A stretch of DNA of 64,000 nucleotides from Luteimonas galliterrae. GTDB taxonomy: Bacteria; Pseudomonadota; Gammaproteobacteria; Xanthomonadales; Xanthomonadaceae. The position numbers and the translations under genes are program-made. The notes below the pieces were generated by a model. It was given only the letters and a program-made list of their open reading frames with translations. It made no database searches and was not told the origin of the DNA. The stretch is from positions 186,001-250,000 of the forward strand of contig NZ_JAMBEP010000001.1 in NCBI RefSeq assembly GCF_023374055.1. Direction: 5' to 3'. This document shows positions 50,346 to 59,595 of the stretch, in pieces. Position 1 is the stretch's first letter. Each line of letters starts with the position of its first letter.

Positions 50346-50351
50346 TATAAT
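50346..50351 (+). promoter_or_regulatory. -10 box of ffh
   Basis: Perfect TATAAT in ggctataattcgcg, 30 bases before the ffh start. No good -35 is visible (the REP arm occupies that side). Confidence 0.55.
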
Positions 50352-50381
50352 TCGCGTCCCTGTCCGCGTGCGCATGAACCC

Positions 50382-51746
50382 ATGTTCGAATCCCTCACCC
50401 AACGCCTGTCCGGCACCATCGAACGCCTGCGCGGGCGCGGCCGGCTGACCGAGGAGAACATCCGCGAAGCGACCCGCGAAGTGCGCATCGCCTTGCTCGA
50501 GGCGGACGTGGCGCTGCCGGTCGTGCAGGCGCTGATCGAACGCATCAAGGTGCGCGCGGTCGGCCAGGAAGTGCTCAAGAGCCTCACCCCAGGCCAAGCG
50601 CTGATCAAGGTCGTGCGCGACGAGCTGACCAACGTGATGGGCTCGGCCGCCAGCGACCTGAACCTCAACGTGCCGGCGCCGGCGGTGATCCTGATGGCCG
50701 GCCTGCAGGGCGCGGGCAAGACCACCACCGTGGCCAAGCTCGCCAAGCACCTGAAGGAAAAGCGCAAGAAGAAGGTGATGGTGGTCAGCGCCGACGTCTA
50801 CCGTCCGGCCGCCATCGAACAGCTGAAGACGTTGGCGCAGCAGGTGGACGTGCTGTTCTTCCCGTCGGACGCGTCGCAGAAGCCCGAAGCCATCGTCCGT
50901 GCCGCCATCGACGACGCCAAGAAATCCTACGCCGACGTGCTGATCGTCGACACCGCCGGCCGCCTCGCCATCGACGAAGCGATGATGGCCGAGATCAAGG
51001 CGCTGCATGCCGCGGTGAATCCGGTCGAGACCCTGTTCGTGGTCGACTCGATGACCGGCCAGGACGCGGCGACCACCGCCAAGCATTTCGGCGAAGCCCT
51101 GCCGCTGACCGGCGTGGTGCTGACCAAGACCGACGGCGACGCGCGCGGCGGCGCGGCGCTGAGCGTGCGCTACGTCACCGGCAAGCCGATCAAGTTCGTC
51201 GGCGTCGGCGAAAAGCCCGATGGCCTGGACGTGTTCCATCCCGACCGCGTCGCCAGCCGCATCCTGGACATGGGCGACGTGCTGTCGCTGGTCGAGCAGG
51301 TCGAGCAGCAGGTCGACAAGGACAAGGCGCAGAAACTCGCCGAGAAAGTCGCCAAGGGCAAGAAGTTCGACTTGAACGACATGCGCGACCAGCTGGAGCA
51401 GATGCAGAACATGGGCGGCCTGTCCGGTTTGATGGACAAGTTGCCGGGCATGGGCCAGATCCCGGACGCGGTCAAGAACCAGGTCACCGGCAAGGAAATG
51501 CCGCGCATGATCGCGATCATCGGTTCGATGACCAAGAAAGAGCGCCGCAATCCGCAATTGCTCAACGGCTCGCGCCGCGCGCGCATCGCGAAGGGCTCGG
51601 GCACCACGCCGGCCGACGTCAACCGTCTGCTCAAGCAATACCAGCAGATGGAAAAGATGATGGGCAAGCTGGGCCGCGGCGGCATGAAGGGCATGATGCG
51701 CGGCATGCGCGGGATGATGGGCGGCGGCGGGATGCCGTTCCGCTAA
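50382..51746 (+). CDS. ffh: Signal recognition particle protein Ffh
   Basis: 454-residue SRP GTPase that targets inner-membrane proteins with 4.5S RNA. N domain, then G domain with GLQGAGKTTT (P-loop, about residue 106), DVYRPAAIEQL, DTAGR and TKTDGDARGG, then the methionine-rich M domain with SRRARIAKGSG and a Met/Gly-rich tail (RGMRGMMGGGGMPFR). Confidence 0.97.
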   Translation: MFESLTQRLSGTIERLRGRGRLTEENIREATREVRIALLEADVALPVVQALIERIKVRAVGQEVLKSLTPGQALIKVVRDELTNVMGSAASDLNLNVPAPAVILMAGLQGAGKTTTVAKLAKHLKEKRKKKVMVVSADVYRPAAIEQLKTLAQQVDVLFFPSDASQKPEAIVRAAIDDAKKSYADVLIVDTAGRLAIDEAMMAEIKALHAAVNPVETLFVVDSMTGQDAATTAKHFGEALPLTGVVLTKTDGDARGGAALSVRYVTGKPIKFVGVGEKPDGLDVFHPDRVASRILDMGDVLSLVEQVEQQVDKDKAQKLAEKVAKGKKFDLNDMRDQLEQMQNMGGLSGLMDKLPGMGQIPDAVKNQVTGKEMPRMIAIIGSMTKKERRNPQLLNGSRRARIAKGSGTTPADVNRLLKQYQQMEKMMGKLGRGGMKGMMRGMRGMMGGGGMPFR

Positions 51747-51754
51747 GCGGGTGC

Positions 51755-51846
51755 CGCTTTTCGTAGGAGCGGCTTTAGCCGCGAGCTCTTTCGATCAGAT
51801 CGCGTGAGGGAAAGAGCTCGCGGCTAAAGCCGCTCCTACGAAGAGC
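51755..51846. repeat. REP-like inverted pair 8
   Basis: CTTTAGCC-type pair between ffh and the GFA gene. Confidence 0.9.
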
Positions 51847-51881
51847 AAAAGCCTCCAGCTGGGTCGGTTGAGGAGCGAGGA

Positions 51882-52292
51882 ATGACGGACGAAGTGTTGC
51901 AAGGCGGATGCCAATGCGGCGCAGTACGCTATTCGATCACCGGCGAACCGATGCTCGCCGCCATATGCCACTGCACGATGTGCCGCCGTGCCCACGCCGC
52001 ACCGGCCGTGGCATGGGCGATGTTCGACGAATCGCAGGTGGCGTTCGACAAGGGACAACCGCATCCGTACGCCTCCTCGCCCGATGCGCGACGCGGCTTC
52101 TGCCGCGACTGCGGCACCCAGATCAGCTTCACCGCCAGCTTCCTGCCCGGCCTGATCGATATCTCGCTCGGCAGCCTCGACGACCCGGAAGCGATCCGCC
52201 CGACGCTGCACTACTGGGACAACGAACACCTGTCCTGGGTGGATTTCGCCGATGGCCTGCCGCGCCATCCCGAATTCCCGCCGATGGAATGA
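51882..52292 (+). CDS. GFA-family (CENP-V/glutathione-dependent formaldehyde-activating-like) protein
   Basis: 136 residues with the zinc-binding cysteine sets of the fold: [22 protein letters not shown] and [11 protein letters not shown]. Family members are often annotated as formaldehyde-activating but most have no proven reaction. Four bases before the nitronate monooxygenase start, so an operon. Confidence 0.88.
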   Translation: MTDEVLQGGCQCGAVRYSITGEPMLAAICHCTMCRRAHAAPAVAWAMFDESQVAFDKGQPHPYASSPDARRGFCRDCGTQISFTASFLPGLIDISLGSLDDPEAIRPTLHYWDNEHLSWVDFADGLPRHPEFPPME

Positions 52293-52296
52293 TGCG

Positions 52297-53376
52297 GTGA
52301 GCAGCAACGTCCGCGATCGCATCGACGCTTTCTGCGGGCGCTACGGTTTGCGTTTGCCGATTCTGCTTGCGCCGATGGCCGGCGTCAGTCCGGTGGGCTT
52401 GTCGGTCGCGGTCGGCAAGGCCGGCGGCATGGGCGCGCTAGGTGCGCTGATGTCGACGCCGGGCGAGATCGAACAATGGTTGCGCGATTACCGTGCGGCC
52501 ACCGATGCGCCGGTACAAGCCAATCTTTGGATTCCTGATCCGCCGCCGCGTCGCGATGCGGAAGCCGAAGCCGCGATGCGCGAATTCCTCGCGGCGTGGG
52601 GGCCCGCAGTCGAAGCTACCGCAGGTGATGCGAAGCCCTACGATTTCGATGCGCAATGCGAAGCGCTGATCGCCGCGCGGCCGCAAGTGGCCTCGTCGAT
52701 CATGGGCGTGTTCGCGCCCGGTTACGCGGCGCGATTGCGCGAGGCCGGCATCGCCTGGTTCGCCACCGCGACGACATTGGGCGAAGCGTTGGCTGCGGAA
52801 GCGGCCGGCGCGGATGCGGTGATCGCGCAGAGCTTCGAAGCCGGCGGCCATCGCGGTGCGTTCCGCGCTCAAGAAGCGGAGCGGCAATCGGTGGGCCTGT
52901 TCGCGCTGCTGCCGCGGTTGGCCGACCGATTGCGGATCCCGGTGATCGCTTCGGGCGGCATCGCCGACGGTCGCGGCATCGCCGCGGCGTTGACGCTGGG
53001 CGCGAGCGCGGTGCAGATCGGCACTGGGTTCCTGCGCTGCCCGGAAGCGGGAATCGCACCGAGCTGGGCGAGCGCGTTGGCCGTGGCTGAGCCAGAAAAT
53101 ACCTGGCCGACGCGTGCGTTCTCGGGCCGGCTGGGCCGCTCGTTGGCTACCGAATATGTAAGGGCCGTGGTCGAGCCGGGCGCACCGTCGCCGGTCGCTT
53201 ATCCGGTCCAGCGCGGCCTGACTGCGGCCATGCGCCAACAGGGCGGGCGGGACGACGACCTGGCCCGGATCCAGGCCTGGGCCGGTCAATCGGCCTGGCT
53301 GGCCCCGGCCAAACCCGCGGCGGAATGCGTCGCGGACTGGTGGGAGGCGGCCCAGTCGCTGATTCCGGACGCCTGA
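52297..53376 (+). CDS. Nitronate monooxygenase (2-nitropropane dioxygenase family)
   Basis: 359 residues, FMN-dependent TIM barrel. [20 protein letters not shown] at the start, GSGG-type phosphate loop as [30 protein letters not shown]-like segment, and [12 protein letters not shown] with the catalytic His. It oxidises toxic alkyl nitronates such as propionate 3-nitronate. GTG at 52297 is chosen; it follows the GFA stop closely. The frame is open further upstream but overlaps GFA. Confidence 0.88.
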   Translation: MSSNVRDRIDAFCGRYGLRLPILLAPMAGVSPVGLSVAVGKAGGMGALGALMSTPGEIEQWLRDYRAATDAPVQANLWIPDPPPRRDAEAEAAMREFLAAWGPAVEATAGDAKPYDFDAQCEALIAARPQVASSIMGVFAPGYAARLREAGIAWFATATTLGEALAAEAAGADAVIAQSFEAGGHRGAFRAQEAERQSVGLFALLPRLADRLRIPVIASGGIADGRGIAAALTLGASAVQIGTGFLRCPEAGIAPSWASALAVAEPENTWPTRAFSGRLGRSLATEYVRAVVEPGAPSPVAYPVQRGLTAAMRQQGGRDDDLARIQAWAGQSAWLAPAKPAAECVADWWEAAQSLIPDA

Positions 53377-53419
53377 AAGGGCGAATGGACCGGGAGTTTC
53401 CTCGGCCGCTTCAATGGCT

Positions 53420-53425
53420 TACAAT
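53420..53425 (+). promoter_or_regulatory. -10 box for rpsP operon
   Basis: TACAAT 55 bases before the rpsP start, the same -10 sequence as at rplU and tRNA-Thr. The -35 (tttcct) is weak. Confidence 0.5.
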
Positions 53426-53479
53426 CGCCGGCTTACCTCGCCGCTCCCTGGCGACTGGGCAACACAGGAAACACCGTTC

Positions 53480-53737
53480 ATGGTCAAGATCCGTCTCACC
53501 CGTGGCGGCGCGAAGAAGCGCCCCTTCTACCACATCATCGTCACCGACCAGCGCGCTGCGCGCGATGGCCGCAACATCGAGCGCCTGGGTTATTTCAACC
53601 CGATCGCCTCCGGCAATGAGAAGCGCGTCGAGCTGGACACCGCTCGCGTCGAACATTGGATCGGCAAGGGCGCGCAGATGACCGACAAGGTCCGCAACCT
53701 GTACAAGGAAGCGGCCAAGGTCCAGGCTTCGGCCTGA
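53480..53737 (+). CDS. rpsP: 30S ribosomal protein S16
   Basis: 85 residues, [19 protein letters not shown] with [21 protein letters not shown]. First gene of the rpsP-rimM-trmD-rplS operon. Confidence 0.98.
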   Translation: MVKIRLTRGGAKKRPFYHIIVTDQRAARDGRNIERLGYFNPIASGNEKRVELDTARVEHWIGKGAQMTDKVRNLYKEAAKVQASA

Positions 53738-53771
53738 TCCTCGCGGCCGTGCCTCGCGCGGCCGACGCGTC

Positions 53772-54284
53772 ATGAGCGAACACGAGCGCCGCGTCCTGTT
53801 GGGCAGGATCGTCGGCGCTTTCGGCGTGCGCGGCGAGCTCAAGCTCGACTCGTTCACCGAGCCCAAGGCCGCGATCTTCCGCTATCAACCCTGGACCTTG
53901 CGCGATGCGCAGGGACGCGAACGCAGCTTCGACGGCGCGCGCGGCCGCGATACGCCCAAAGGCGTGGTCGCCACGCTGCCCGACGTCTCCGATCGCGATA
54001 CGGCCGAAGCGCTGCGCGGCACCGAAGTCTGGGTACCGCGTTCGGCCTTGCCGCCGTCCAAGCCCGGCGAGTACTACTGGATCGACCTGGAAGGCCTGCG
54101 CGTGGTGAATGCCGAAGGCGTCGAATTCGGCCGCGTTTCGCATCTGTTTTCGACCGGCGCCAACGATGTGCTGGTGGTGCAGGGCGATCGCGAACGCATG
54201 GTTCCGTTCGCGATGCCCGATTACATCGTGTCGATCGATTTCGACGCACAGCTGATCACCGTCGATTGGGACGCCGATTTCTGA
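53772..54284 (+). CDS. rimM: Ribosome maturation factor RimM
   Basis: 170 residues. N-terminal barrel [22 protein letters not shown], and the PRC-barrel half with [17 protein letters not shown] and DDVLVV-like [16 protein letters not shown]. It binds S19 in 30S head assembly. 34 bases after rpsP. Confidence 0.96.
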   Translation: MSEHERRVLLGRIVGAFGVRGELKLDSFTEPKAAIFRYQPWTLRDAQGRERSFDGARGRDTPKGVVATLPDVSDRDTAEALRGTEVWVPRSALPPSKPGEYYWIDLEGLRVVNAEGVEFGRVSHLFSTGANDVLVVQGDRERMVPFAMPDYIVSIDFDAQLITVDWDADF

Positions 54285-54288
54285 TTTT

Positions 54289-54383
54289 GCTTTTGTAGGA
54301 GCGGCTTTAGCCGCGAGCTCTTTCCTGCAGATCGCTGCGGTACGACTAAAGAGCTCGCGGCTAAAGCCGCTCCTACAAAGAAC
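54289..54383. repeat. REP-like inverted pair 9 inside the rpsP operon
   Basis: CTTTAGCC-type pair placed between rimM and trmD, genes that are normally adjacent and co-transcribed. Confidence 0.9.
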
Positions 54384-54404
54384 AAAAAGCGAAGGCGAAA
54401 GAAC

Positions 54405-55148
54405 ATGCGCATCGACATCGTCAGCCTGTTCCCCGAGTTCGTGAGCCAGATCGCCCGCCACGGCGTGGTCGGCCGCGCGCAGGAACGCGGCCTGCTGGCG
54501 CTGCACGGCTGGAATCCGCGCGACCATGCCGAGGGCAGCTACCGCCGCGTCGACGACCGCCCGTTCGGCGGCGGCCCCGGCATGGTGATGATGATCGACC
54601 CCTTGCGCGACTGCCTGGCCGCCGCGCGCCTGGCCGATCCGGCGCCGGCCCGCGTCATTTATCTCAGCCCGCAGGGCAGGCCGCTGACCCAGGCCAAGGT
54701 CCGTGAACTGGCCGGCGAATCTCGGTTCATTCTGTTGTGCGGTCGCTACGAAGGCGTCGACGAGCGCCTGCTCGCGGCCGAAGTCGACGAGGAAATCTCG
54801 ATCGGCGATTACGTGCTGTCGGGCGGCGAACTGGCCGCGGCCGTGGTGGTCGATGCCGTCGCCCGGCTGCAGGATGGCGCGCTGAACGATGCCGAATCCG
54901 CCGCCCAGGACAGCTTCGAGGCCGATGGCCTGCTCGATTGCCCGCACTACACACGCCCGGTCGAACATGAACTGGGCAACGTGCCGGAGGTGCTGATGTC
55001 GGGCAACCATGCGCAGATCGCCCGCTGGCGCCGGCAGCAGGCCCTAGGCCGGACCTGGCTGAGGCGGCCAGACCTGCTGGACGAGGCGGGGTTGTCCAAG
55101 GCCGACCGCGAGCTACTGGACGCCTTTAAGGCGGAAAACCCCGGCTGA
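54405..55148 (+). CDS. trmD: tRNA (guanine-37-N1)-methyltransferase
   Basis: 247-residue SPOUT-class enzyme that methylates G37 to prevent frameshifting. [13 protein letters not shown] start, [34 protein letters not shown] and the trefoil-knot segment [15 protein letters not shown] are all intact. Confidence 0.97.
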   Translation: MRIDIVSLFPEFVSQIARHGVVGRAQERGLLALHGWNPRDHAEGSYRRVDDRPFGGGPGMVMMIDPLRDCLAAARLADPAPARVIYLSPQGRPLTQAKVRELAGESRFILLCGRYEGVDERLLAAEVDEEISIGDYVLSGGELAAAVVVDAVARLQDGALNDAESAAQDSFEADGLLDCPHYTRPVEHELGNVPEVLMSGNHAQIARWRRQQALGRTWLRRPDLLDEAGLSKADRELLDAFKAENPG

Positions 55149-55358
55149 CCCCGTATTTCTGTCTTCCCGAGCGCAGCGAGGGATCTGCTTCACCGGCGCG
55201 GCAGCAAGCGGGGCAAGCCAGGGAAACGGGTAAACCCTAGCCACACAAGGAAAAAGCCCGCTATAATGCACGGCTTCGCTCTACCGCCAGGCGCCTGCCC
55301 GCAGGCCCGACCCGGCATCCACAATAACGACAGAACCCAAGATCAAGCAGGCCGCGCC

Positions 55359-55763
55359 ATGAACAAGCCCTCCATCAACACCTTGCTGCAGGAATTCGAA
55401 GCCGCCCAAGCGCAGCGCAAGCTGCCCGAGTTCGGCCCGGGCGACACCGTCGTCGTCAACGTCAAAGTGAAGGAAGGCAACCGCGAGCGCGTGCAGGCCT
55501 ACGAAGGCGTAGTGATCGGCAAGAAGAACGCCGGCCTCAACTCCGCGTTCACCGTTCGCAAGATCTCGCACGGCTACGGCGTCGAGCGCGTCTTCCAGAC
55601 CCATAGCGCCACCATCGACTCGGTGCAGGTCAAGCGCCGCGGCGCCGTCCGCGCCGGCAAGCTGTACTACCTGCGCGGCCTGGAAGGCAAGAAGGCCCGC
55701 ATCAAGGAAGATCTGGCCGCCCACGGCAAGGCCAAGAACGCGCCGGCCGCTGCCGCCGAGTAA
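55359..55763 (+). CDS. rplS: 50S ribosomal protein L19
   Basis: 134 residues, with [26 protein letters not shown] and [24 protein letters not shown]. It has an Ala-rich C-terminal tail. A TATAAT at 55262-55267 suggests an extra promoter within the 210-base gap after trmD. Confidence 0.97.
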   Translation: MNKPSINTLLQEFEAAQAQRKLPEFGPGDTVVVNVKVKEGNRERVQAYEGVVIGKKNAGLNSAFTVRKISHGYGVERVFQTHSATIDSVQVKRRGAVRAGKLYYLRGLEGKKARIKEDLAAHGKAKNAPAAAAE

Positions 55764-55785
55764 TCTTTCGCTCATTCGATACGCG

Positions 55786-55812
55786 AACGGCCGCCCCATG
55801 GGCGGCCGTTTT
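55786..55812 (+). terminator. Rho-independent terminator after rplS
   Basis: AACGGCCGCCC-CAT-GGGCGGCCGTT followed by TT and TTTCG. End of the rpsP-rplS operon. Confidence 0.9.
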
Positions 55813-55830
55813 CGTTTCGTACTCCGGCTT

Positions 55831-55958
55831 TTCCTTCTCCCTCCGGGAGAAGGTGGCGCGCAGCGCCGGATGAGGGTTCGGCGCGAGTGCGGTGCGGCAA
55901 TCACACAACGAACCCTCATCCGCCCTGCGGGCACCTTCTCCCGGCGGGAGAAGGAAAA
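55831..55958. repeat. Inverted-repeat element (CCTTCTCCC family) copy 3
   Basis: ccttctccctccgggagaagg ... ggatgagggttcg and the complementary right half, as at 8095 and 15848. Confidence 0.87.
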
Positions 55959-55965
55959 GCAGTGG

Positions 55966-56286
55966 TTACCTGCCTTCCGCCGAAAACACGGGCCGGAAGA
56001 ACGAACGCTCCCAGCTCACGATGCAACGCGTGCGCTCGGCCAATGCCAGGGCTTCCTGGCATTCGGCATCATCTCTGGCTCGTTCGCGATAGCGCTCGTA
56101 GGCCGCGAAACTCGGGAAGGTGAACATGGCCAGCGCCACGTTATTGGTGCCTTCCGAGGGCATGAAGTAGCCGTGATGGTCGCCGCCGAACTTGCCGACC
56201 AAGCGGATCCACATCCGGCCATAGGCTTCGAAATCGTCGAGCTTGTAGGGATCGATGACGTAGCGCAGGAAACAGGTGACGGCCAT
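55966..56286 (-). CDS. NIPSNAP-family protein
   Basis: 106 residues, dimeric alpha/beta-barrel type fold. Signature VTCFLRYVIDPYKLDDFEAYG ... GKFGGDHHGYFMPSEGTNNVALAMFTFPSFAAYERYR. Molecular role of bacterial members is unknown. Start at 56286 (MAVTCFLRY). Confidence 0.83.
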   Translation of the reverse strand: MAVTCFLRYVIDPYKLDDFEAYGRMWIRLVGKFGGDHHGYFMPSEGTNNVALAMFTFPSFAAYERYRERARDDAECQEALALAERTRCIVSWERSFFRPVFSAEGR

Positions 56287-56406
56287 GGCGACTCCGCGCA
56301 ATCGGGATGGCCGCAACATATCACCGGCGAATGCCGGCGGCGCTTCGCGGGAGCGGTTTCAGCCGCGAAGGTTTCGAGTGCTGAGCCCTCATCCGATTCA
56401 AAGCTC

Positions 56407-56538
56407 ATGTGGGAGCGGCTTCTGTGGGAGCGGCTTCTGTGGGAGCGGCTTCAGCCGCGAGCTTTTGTCGGTTCGCGAGAATGTGCGGAAAGAGCTCGCG
56501 GCTGAAGCCGCTCCCACAGAAGCCGCTCTTACGAAAAC
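56407..56538. repeat. REP-like inverted pair 10 with amplified left arm
   Basis: The left arm carries three copies of gtgggagcggctt(ct), the right arm two (one changed to ctcttac). A degenerate single REP arm sits at 56346-56372. Confidence 0.88.
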
Positions 56539-56545
56539 CCCAGAC

Positions 56546-57124
56546 TCATATGCCGAACCATCCGCGCTGCCGCGCTTCCTGCAAACCCGCGTCGATGTGC
56601 TTCCACAGATCGGGGCATCCCGCTTCGATCGGCGCACGCACCCGTGCCACTACGCGCTCGTAGCCGATCCCGTTCTCGCGCCAGCTCTGTCCATCGTTGG
56701 CCAGGTTGAGCAGCACCGGCATGGCCCGATCCATGGCGTTGGCGAAGCGCGCCTCGGGCGTTTCGCCGCTTTCGAACTCCTGCCACAACGCCAGCAACGG
56801 CGCGCCCTGCGCCGCCGGCAGCATGCCGAAGATCCTGGTCGCCGCCGCCAGCTCGGCCGCCCTGCGTTCTTCCCAGCCGCCTTCGACGAAGGCCATCGTA
56901 TCGCCGGTATCGATTTCGCCGATGTCGTGGACCAGCAGCATGCGGATCACCCGGTCGAGATTGACCGGCGTTTGCGCATGATGCGCCAGCGACGCGGCCA
57001 TCATTGCCAGCTGCCAACTGTGCTCGGCGGAATTCTCGTATCGGTCCAGGCCGAGCGGCTTGACCTTGCGGGTCACGCCTTTGAGCTTGTCCAGCTCGAG
57101 AATGAAATCGATGATCAGCTGCAT
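56546..57124 (-). CDS. HD-domain phosphohydrolase (YfbR/HDDC2-like)
   Basis: 192 residues. HD metal ligands are visible: His in ENSAEHSWQLAMM, HD in LLVHDIGEIDTGD, and the later Asp in NAMDRAMPVLLN. The overall pattern is that of YfbR/HDDC2 5'-deoxynucleotidases, so dNMP dephosphorylation is the likely but unproven reaction. Confidence 0.85.
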   Translation of the reverse strand: MQLIIDFILELDKLKGVTRKVKPLGLDRYENSAEHSWQLAMMAASLAHHAQTPVNLDRVIRMLLVHDIGEIDTGDTMAFVEGGWEERRAAELAAATRIFGMLPAAQGAPLLALWQEFESGETPEARFANAMDRAMPVLLNLANDGQSWRENGIGYERVVARVRAPIEAGCPDLWKHIDAGLQEARQRGWFGI

Positions 57125-57205
57125 GGGTCCTTATCGACTGCACCGAAGCGGGTCGGCTGCACGAATTGTCGAGTGACCCATGCCGCGCCGCAAGCGGCGG
57201 CATGT

Positions 57206-57874
57206 CTAGCCTTTGTCGAGAACGATATCCCAGCGCGCCAACAGCGAATCCGGCTCGAGGTCTTGCGTCGGCGGTTCGAGCGAAACGATCAGCCGCTCCC
57301 GGTTCGCGCCGACGGTCCGCAAGAGCGCGTCATCGTCGTTCAAGGGCTCGCCCGCAAAGTACAGTTGGGTGACGGTGCGGTTGACCCGGCCGGCGATGTC
57401 GAAGTGGATATGCGGCGGCCGCATCACGCCGGCATCGGCGGGATAGGCGCCGGGCTTGATGGTCTTGAACCGGTAGCGGCCTTCCGCGTCGGTCCGCAAC
57501 ACCGCATAACCTTCGAAATGGGGGTCCAGCGGCGCGGGATTGTTGTCGCTGGGATGGGTGTAACGGCCGTGCGCGTTCGCCTGCCAGATTTCGATGCGCA
57601 CGCCCGGCAGCGCTCTGCCTTGCGCGTCGGTGACGCGTCCCATCACATGGATCGCCTGTCCTGCTGCGCGACCCGGTCTGCCCTTGATCATCGTCAGGTC
57701 GGCGTCCTGGTCCAAGGGTTTAACCAAGGGATAGAACGGGCCGAGGATCTGGGCCGGCGTTCGCCTAATCTTCTGGGCCAGCAATGGCGCGGCATGGCCG
57801 AACACGGCCAAGCCGCCGAGGGTCGCCGCGGTACCCAGCAGGCGCCGCCGCTCGATCCGATCCTGTGCGCTCAT
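57206..57874 (-). CDS. Intradiol ring-cleavage dioxygenase-like protein with Tat-type leader
   Basis: 222 residues. The N-terminus has twin arginines (ERRRLLGTAATLGGLAVFGHA), suggesting Tat export, though the leader could stay as an anchor. The protocatechuate/catechol dioxygenase fold follows: GPFYPLVKP, VRIEIWQANAHGRYTHPSD and RPPHIHFDIAG, which supply the Tyr and two His iron ligands; a second Tyr is in QLYFAGEP. Substrate unknown; exported members of this family have unclear roles. Confidence 0.85.
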   Translation of the reverse strand: MSAQDRIERRRLLGTAATLGGLAVFGHAAPLLAQKIRRTPAQILGPFYPLVKPLDQDADLTMIKGRPGRAAGQAIHVMGRVTDAQGRALPGVRIEIWQANAHGRYTHPSDNNPAPLDPHFEGYAVLRTDAEGRYRFKTIKPGAYPADAGVMRPPHIHFDIAGRVNRTVTQLYFAGEPLNDDDALLRTVGANRERLIVSLEPPTQDLEPDSLLARWDIVLDKG

Positions 57875-57942
57875 TGCGTCTCCTTGCGGTTGCAGGGATC
57901 TTCTGTGAACAACGCGGCAGAAGGATGCGTGAGGACAGCCCG

Positions 57943-58398
57943 TCAGATTTGCTTGGTCATGAAGAGGCTGTGCGGGTCTTCGATGTAGTCGCCGAACGGC
58001 TCGCAGGCGATGAAACCGTAGCGCGCGTACAGCCTGTGCGCCGGCGCGAATGCCGCCATGGACCCGGTTTCCAGGCTCAACCTGCGGTAACCACGGCGAG
58101 CGGCTTCCTGCAGGATGTGTTCGAGCATGCCGGCCGCGACGCCCTTGCCGCGGTGGCGCGGCGAAGTGCGCATGGATTTGATCTCGCCGTGCCGCGCATC
58201 GAGCTGTTTGAGCGCACCGCAACCCACCAGTTCGTCGCCTTCCCAGGCGCTCCAGAAGGTGATTTCCGGCTTGCGCAGGGCCTCGAGATCGAGCGCATGG
58301 ATGCTTTCGGGCGGCGAGTGCAGGGCCATGTCCTGCAAGTGTTCTTGCAGCAATCGTGCGATTTCTGGGCTTTGCAGATCGTCTACGCGGATTTCCAT
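57943..58398 (-). CDS. GNAT-family N-acetyltransferase
   Basis: 151 residues with the acetyl-CoA loop SMRTSPRHRGKGVAAGML (R-x-x-G-x-G/A type) and LSLETGSMAAFAPAHRLYARYGF. It resembles the PA4866/YsnE-like small acetyltransferases. 13 bases after the corrected end of the upstream small membrane protein gene. Confidence 0.87.
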   Translation of the reverse strand: MEIRVDDLQSPEIARLLQEHLQDMALHSPPESIHALDLEALRKPEITFWSAWEGDELVGCGALKQLDARHGEIKSMRTSPRHRGKGVAAGMLEHILQEAARRGYRRLSLETGSMAAFAPAHRLYARYGFIACEPFGDYIEDPHSLFMTKQI

Positions 58399-58411
58399 GG
58401 ATTTCTTGTGA

Positions 58412-58760
58412 TTAGTTTCCGGGGAGGGTTTTGATGGCCGACACGAATACGAACGCGAAGAACAGTACGGCGGCGATCAGGGCGACGGAACCCCATTTGA
58501 CCAGCCACGTCCATATTCCGCGTGTAAGCGGCGCGTTCGAAGGTGTCGACGTTCACCGGGCGGGCGGCGATGAGGTCGGGGTCTTTCAGGATACGGACCG
58601 CGTCTTCGGCTTGCGAATTCAGGCAGACGAAGACGATCCAGTGCGGCGGCCCTCGACGCGGGCTGGCGTCCCGGGTGAAGGTGGGGATGCCCTTCTCGTG
58701 CATCAGGCCGACGATGCGGCTGAGTTCGGCATGGTCGTGGACACAAGTCAGGATGCGCAT
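58412..58760 (-). pseudogene. DUF2007-like small protein with C-terminal membrane helix, apparently frameshifted
   Basis: The first frame from 58760 codes MRILTCVHDHAELSRIVGLM ... GPPHWIVFVCLNSQAEDAVRIL, which resembles DUF2007-type putative signal-transducing proteins (match to family is tentative), then runs into an Arg-rich nonsense tail that overlaps the GNAT start. At about 58512-58520 (tacacgcgg) a one-base shift gives instead IWTWLVKWGSVALIAAVL plus more hydrophobic residues, a clean membrane helix ending in LPGN and a stop at 58412, just before the GNAT ribosome site. A one-base deletion (or sequencing error) is the simplest reading. Confidence 0.7.
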
Positions 58761-58773
58761 GGATTCGGGCGCC

Positions 58774-59028
58774 TTATCTCCGGAATTCGGTCGGGCGCTC
58801 GAGCTGGTAGATGGCTTCGGTCAGGTCGTCCATCTTGCCGGTCAGTATCGCCTGCGCGTCGTACAGGCCACGGTTGTAGAAATACGCCCCGATTTCGCCG
58901 GAAAAGAAATCGAGCAGGAATTCCGCATCGAAACGGCCGATGTCCTGTTTCAGCTCTTCGGTGAAGTAGAGCTGGATCTTGCGGACGATAGCCGCTTTCT
59001 CGTCCTCGGTGAATTTGATTTCCGCCAT
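58774..59028 (-). CDS. DUF2164 family small protein
   Basis: 84 residues, MAEIKFTEDEKAAIVRKIQLYF with DIGRFDAEFLLDFFSGEIGAYFYNRGLYDAQ, the family hallmark. No known function. 13 bases upstream of the DUF2007-like gene, so probably the same transcript. Confidence 0.88.
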   Translation of the reverse strand: MAEIKFTEDEKAAIVRKIQLYFTEELKQDIGRFDAEFLLDFFSGEIGAYFYNRGLYDAQAILTGKMDDLTEAIYQLERPTEFRR

Positions 59029-59060
59029 CGCAGCCTCGGCTAGACCGTGGTTTCGGGTGT

Positions 59061-59465
59061 TCAACCCGCCAGCAGTTTGACCCATTTCGATCTAACCCAA
59101 CCGGACCGGCACGGACCGGTGTAAGCCCTGGGCGAGCTTGACGCGTTGGAAACGCCGCAGTCTGGCGGAGTCCCCTTTCCGGGCATGTACACCACGCCCT
59201 GCCATTCGCCGCCGGCCGCGCTATCGCAAAGGTACAGCCCCTGGCCGTTTTGCAGCGCGTCGGTCTGCGCATATTGCGTGCCAGGGCCGGATCGCACGGC
59301 GAGCGAGCTGTATTTGAGCCCCGATACCTCGCCCCAGCTTGAGCAAGCATCGATATCGGGAATTTCGCCGACCATCACCGGTACCGTCACGGCTTGGGCG
59401 GAGACGACAAGCACTGTCAGTACAAGCGCGAAACCTGTGGCGCGCGTTATGGATTTCGTCGACAT
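59061..59465 (-). CDS. Exported SH3-like domain protein at the end of the cassette array
   Basis: 134 residues with a signal peptide (to about residue 26, ...VVSAQA) and an SH3b-like core: LKYSSLAVRSGPGTQYAQTD then GLYLCDSAAGGEWQGVVY and CRSGWVRSKWVKLLAG. Such domains bind cell wall or other ligands. It is preceded by a half-deleted attC (59486-59507) and not followed by an attC, so it is either an old cassette that lost its site or chromosomal sequence. Confidence 0.75.
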   Translation of the reverse strand: MSTKSITRATGFALVLTVLVVSAQAVTVPVMVGEIPDIDACSSWGEVSGLKYSSLAVRSGPGTQYAQTDALQNGQGLYLCDSAAGGEWQGVVYMPGKGTPPDCGVSNASSSPRAYTGPCRSGWVRSKWVKLLAG

Positions 59466-59485
59466 GAGAATCCCGTTGGGTTGTA

Positions 59486-59507
59486 GGCTTGAATGGAATC
59501 GTTAGGC
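59486..59507 (-). repeat. Truncated attC (left half only)
   Basis: On the minus strand GCCTAACGATTCCATTCAAGCC matches the first ~22 bases of the other attC sites, including a perfect R'' core GCCTAAC; the right half is missing. Confidence 0.8.
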
Positions 59508-59531
59508 CGCGCCACGAAAATATTCATAGCT

Positions 59532-59589
59532 ACTAAACGCCTGGATTAGGCCGACTCGCGAAGCGGGTTCGGCTTGAATGAGTTGTCAA
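59532..59589 (-). repeat. attC site 6 (distal, degenerate)
   Basis: 58 bases ending cassette 6. The central hairpin AAGCCGAACCCG-CTT-CGCGAGTCGGCCT is intact, but the cores are degraded (TTGACAA and GTTTAGT), as expected for the oldest end. Confidence 0.85.
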
Positions 59590-59595
59590 GTATCA

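Noticed and set aside
59061-59465. SH3-like gene as a seventh intact cassette
   Set aside because: No attC follows it; only a half attC precedes it, so cassette status cannot be supported.
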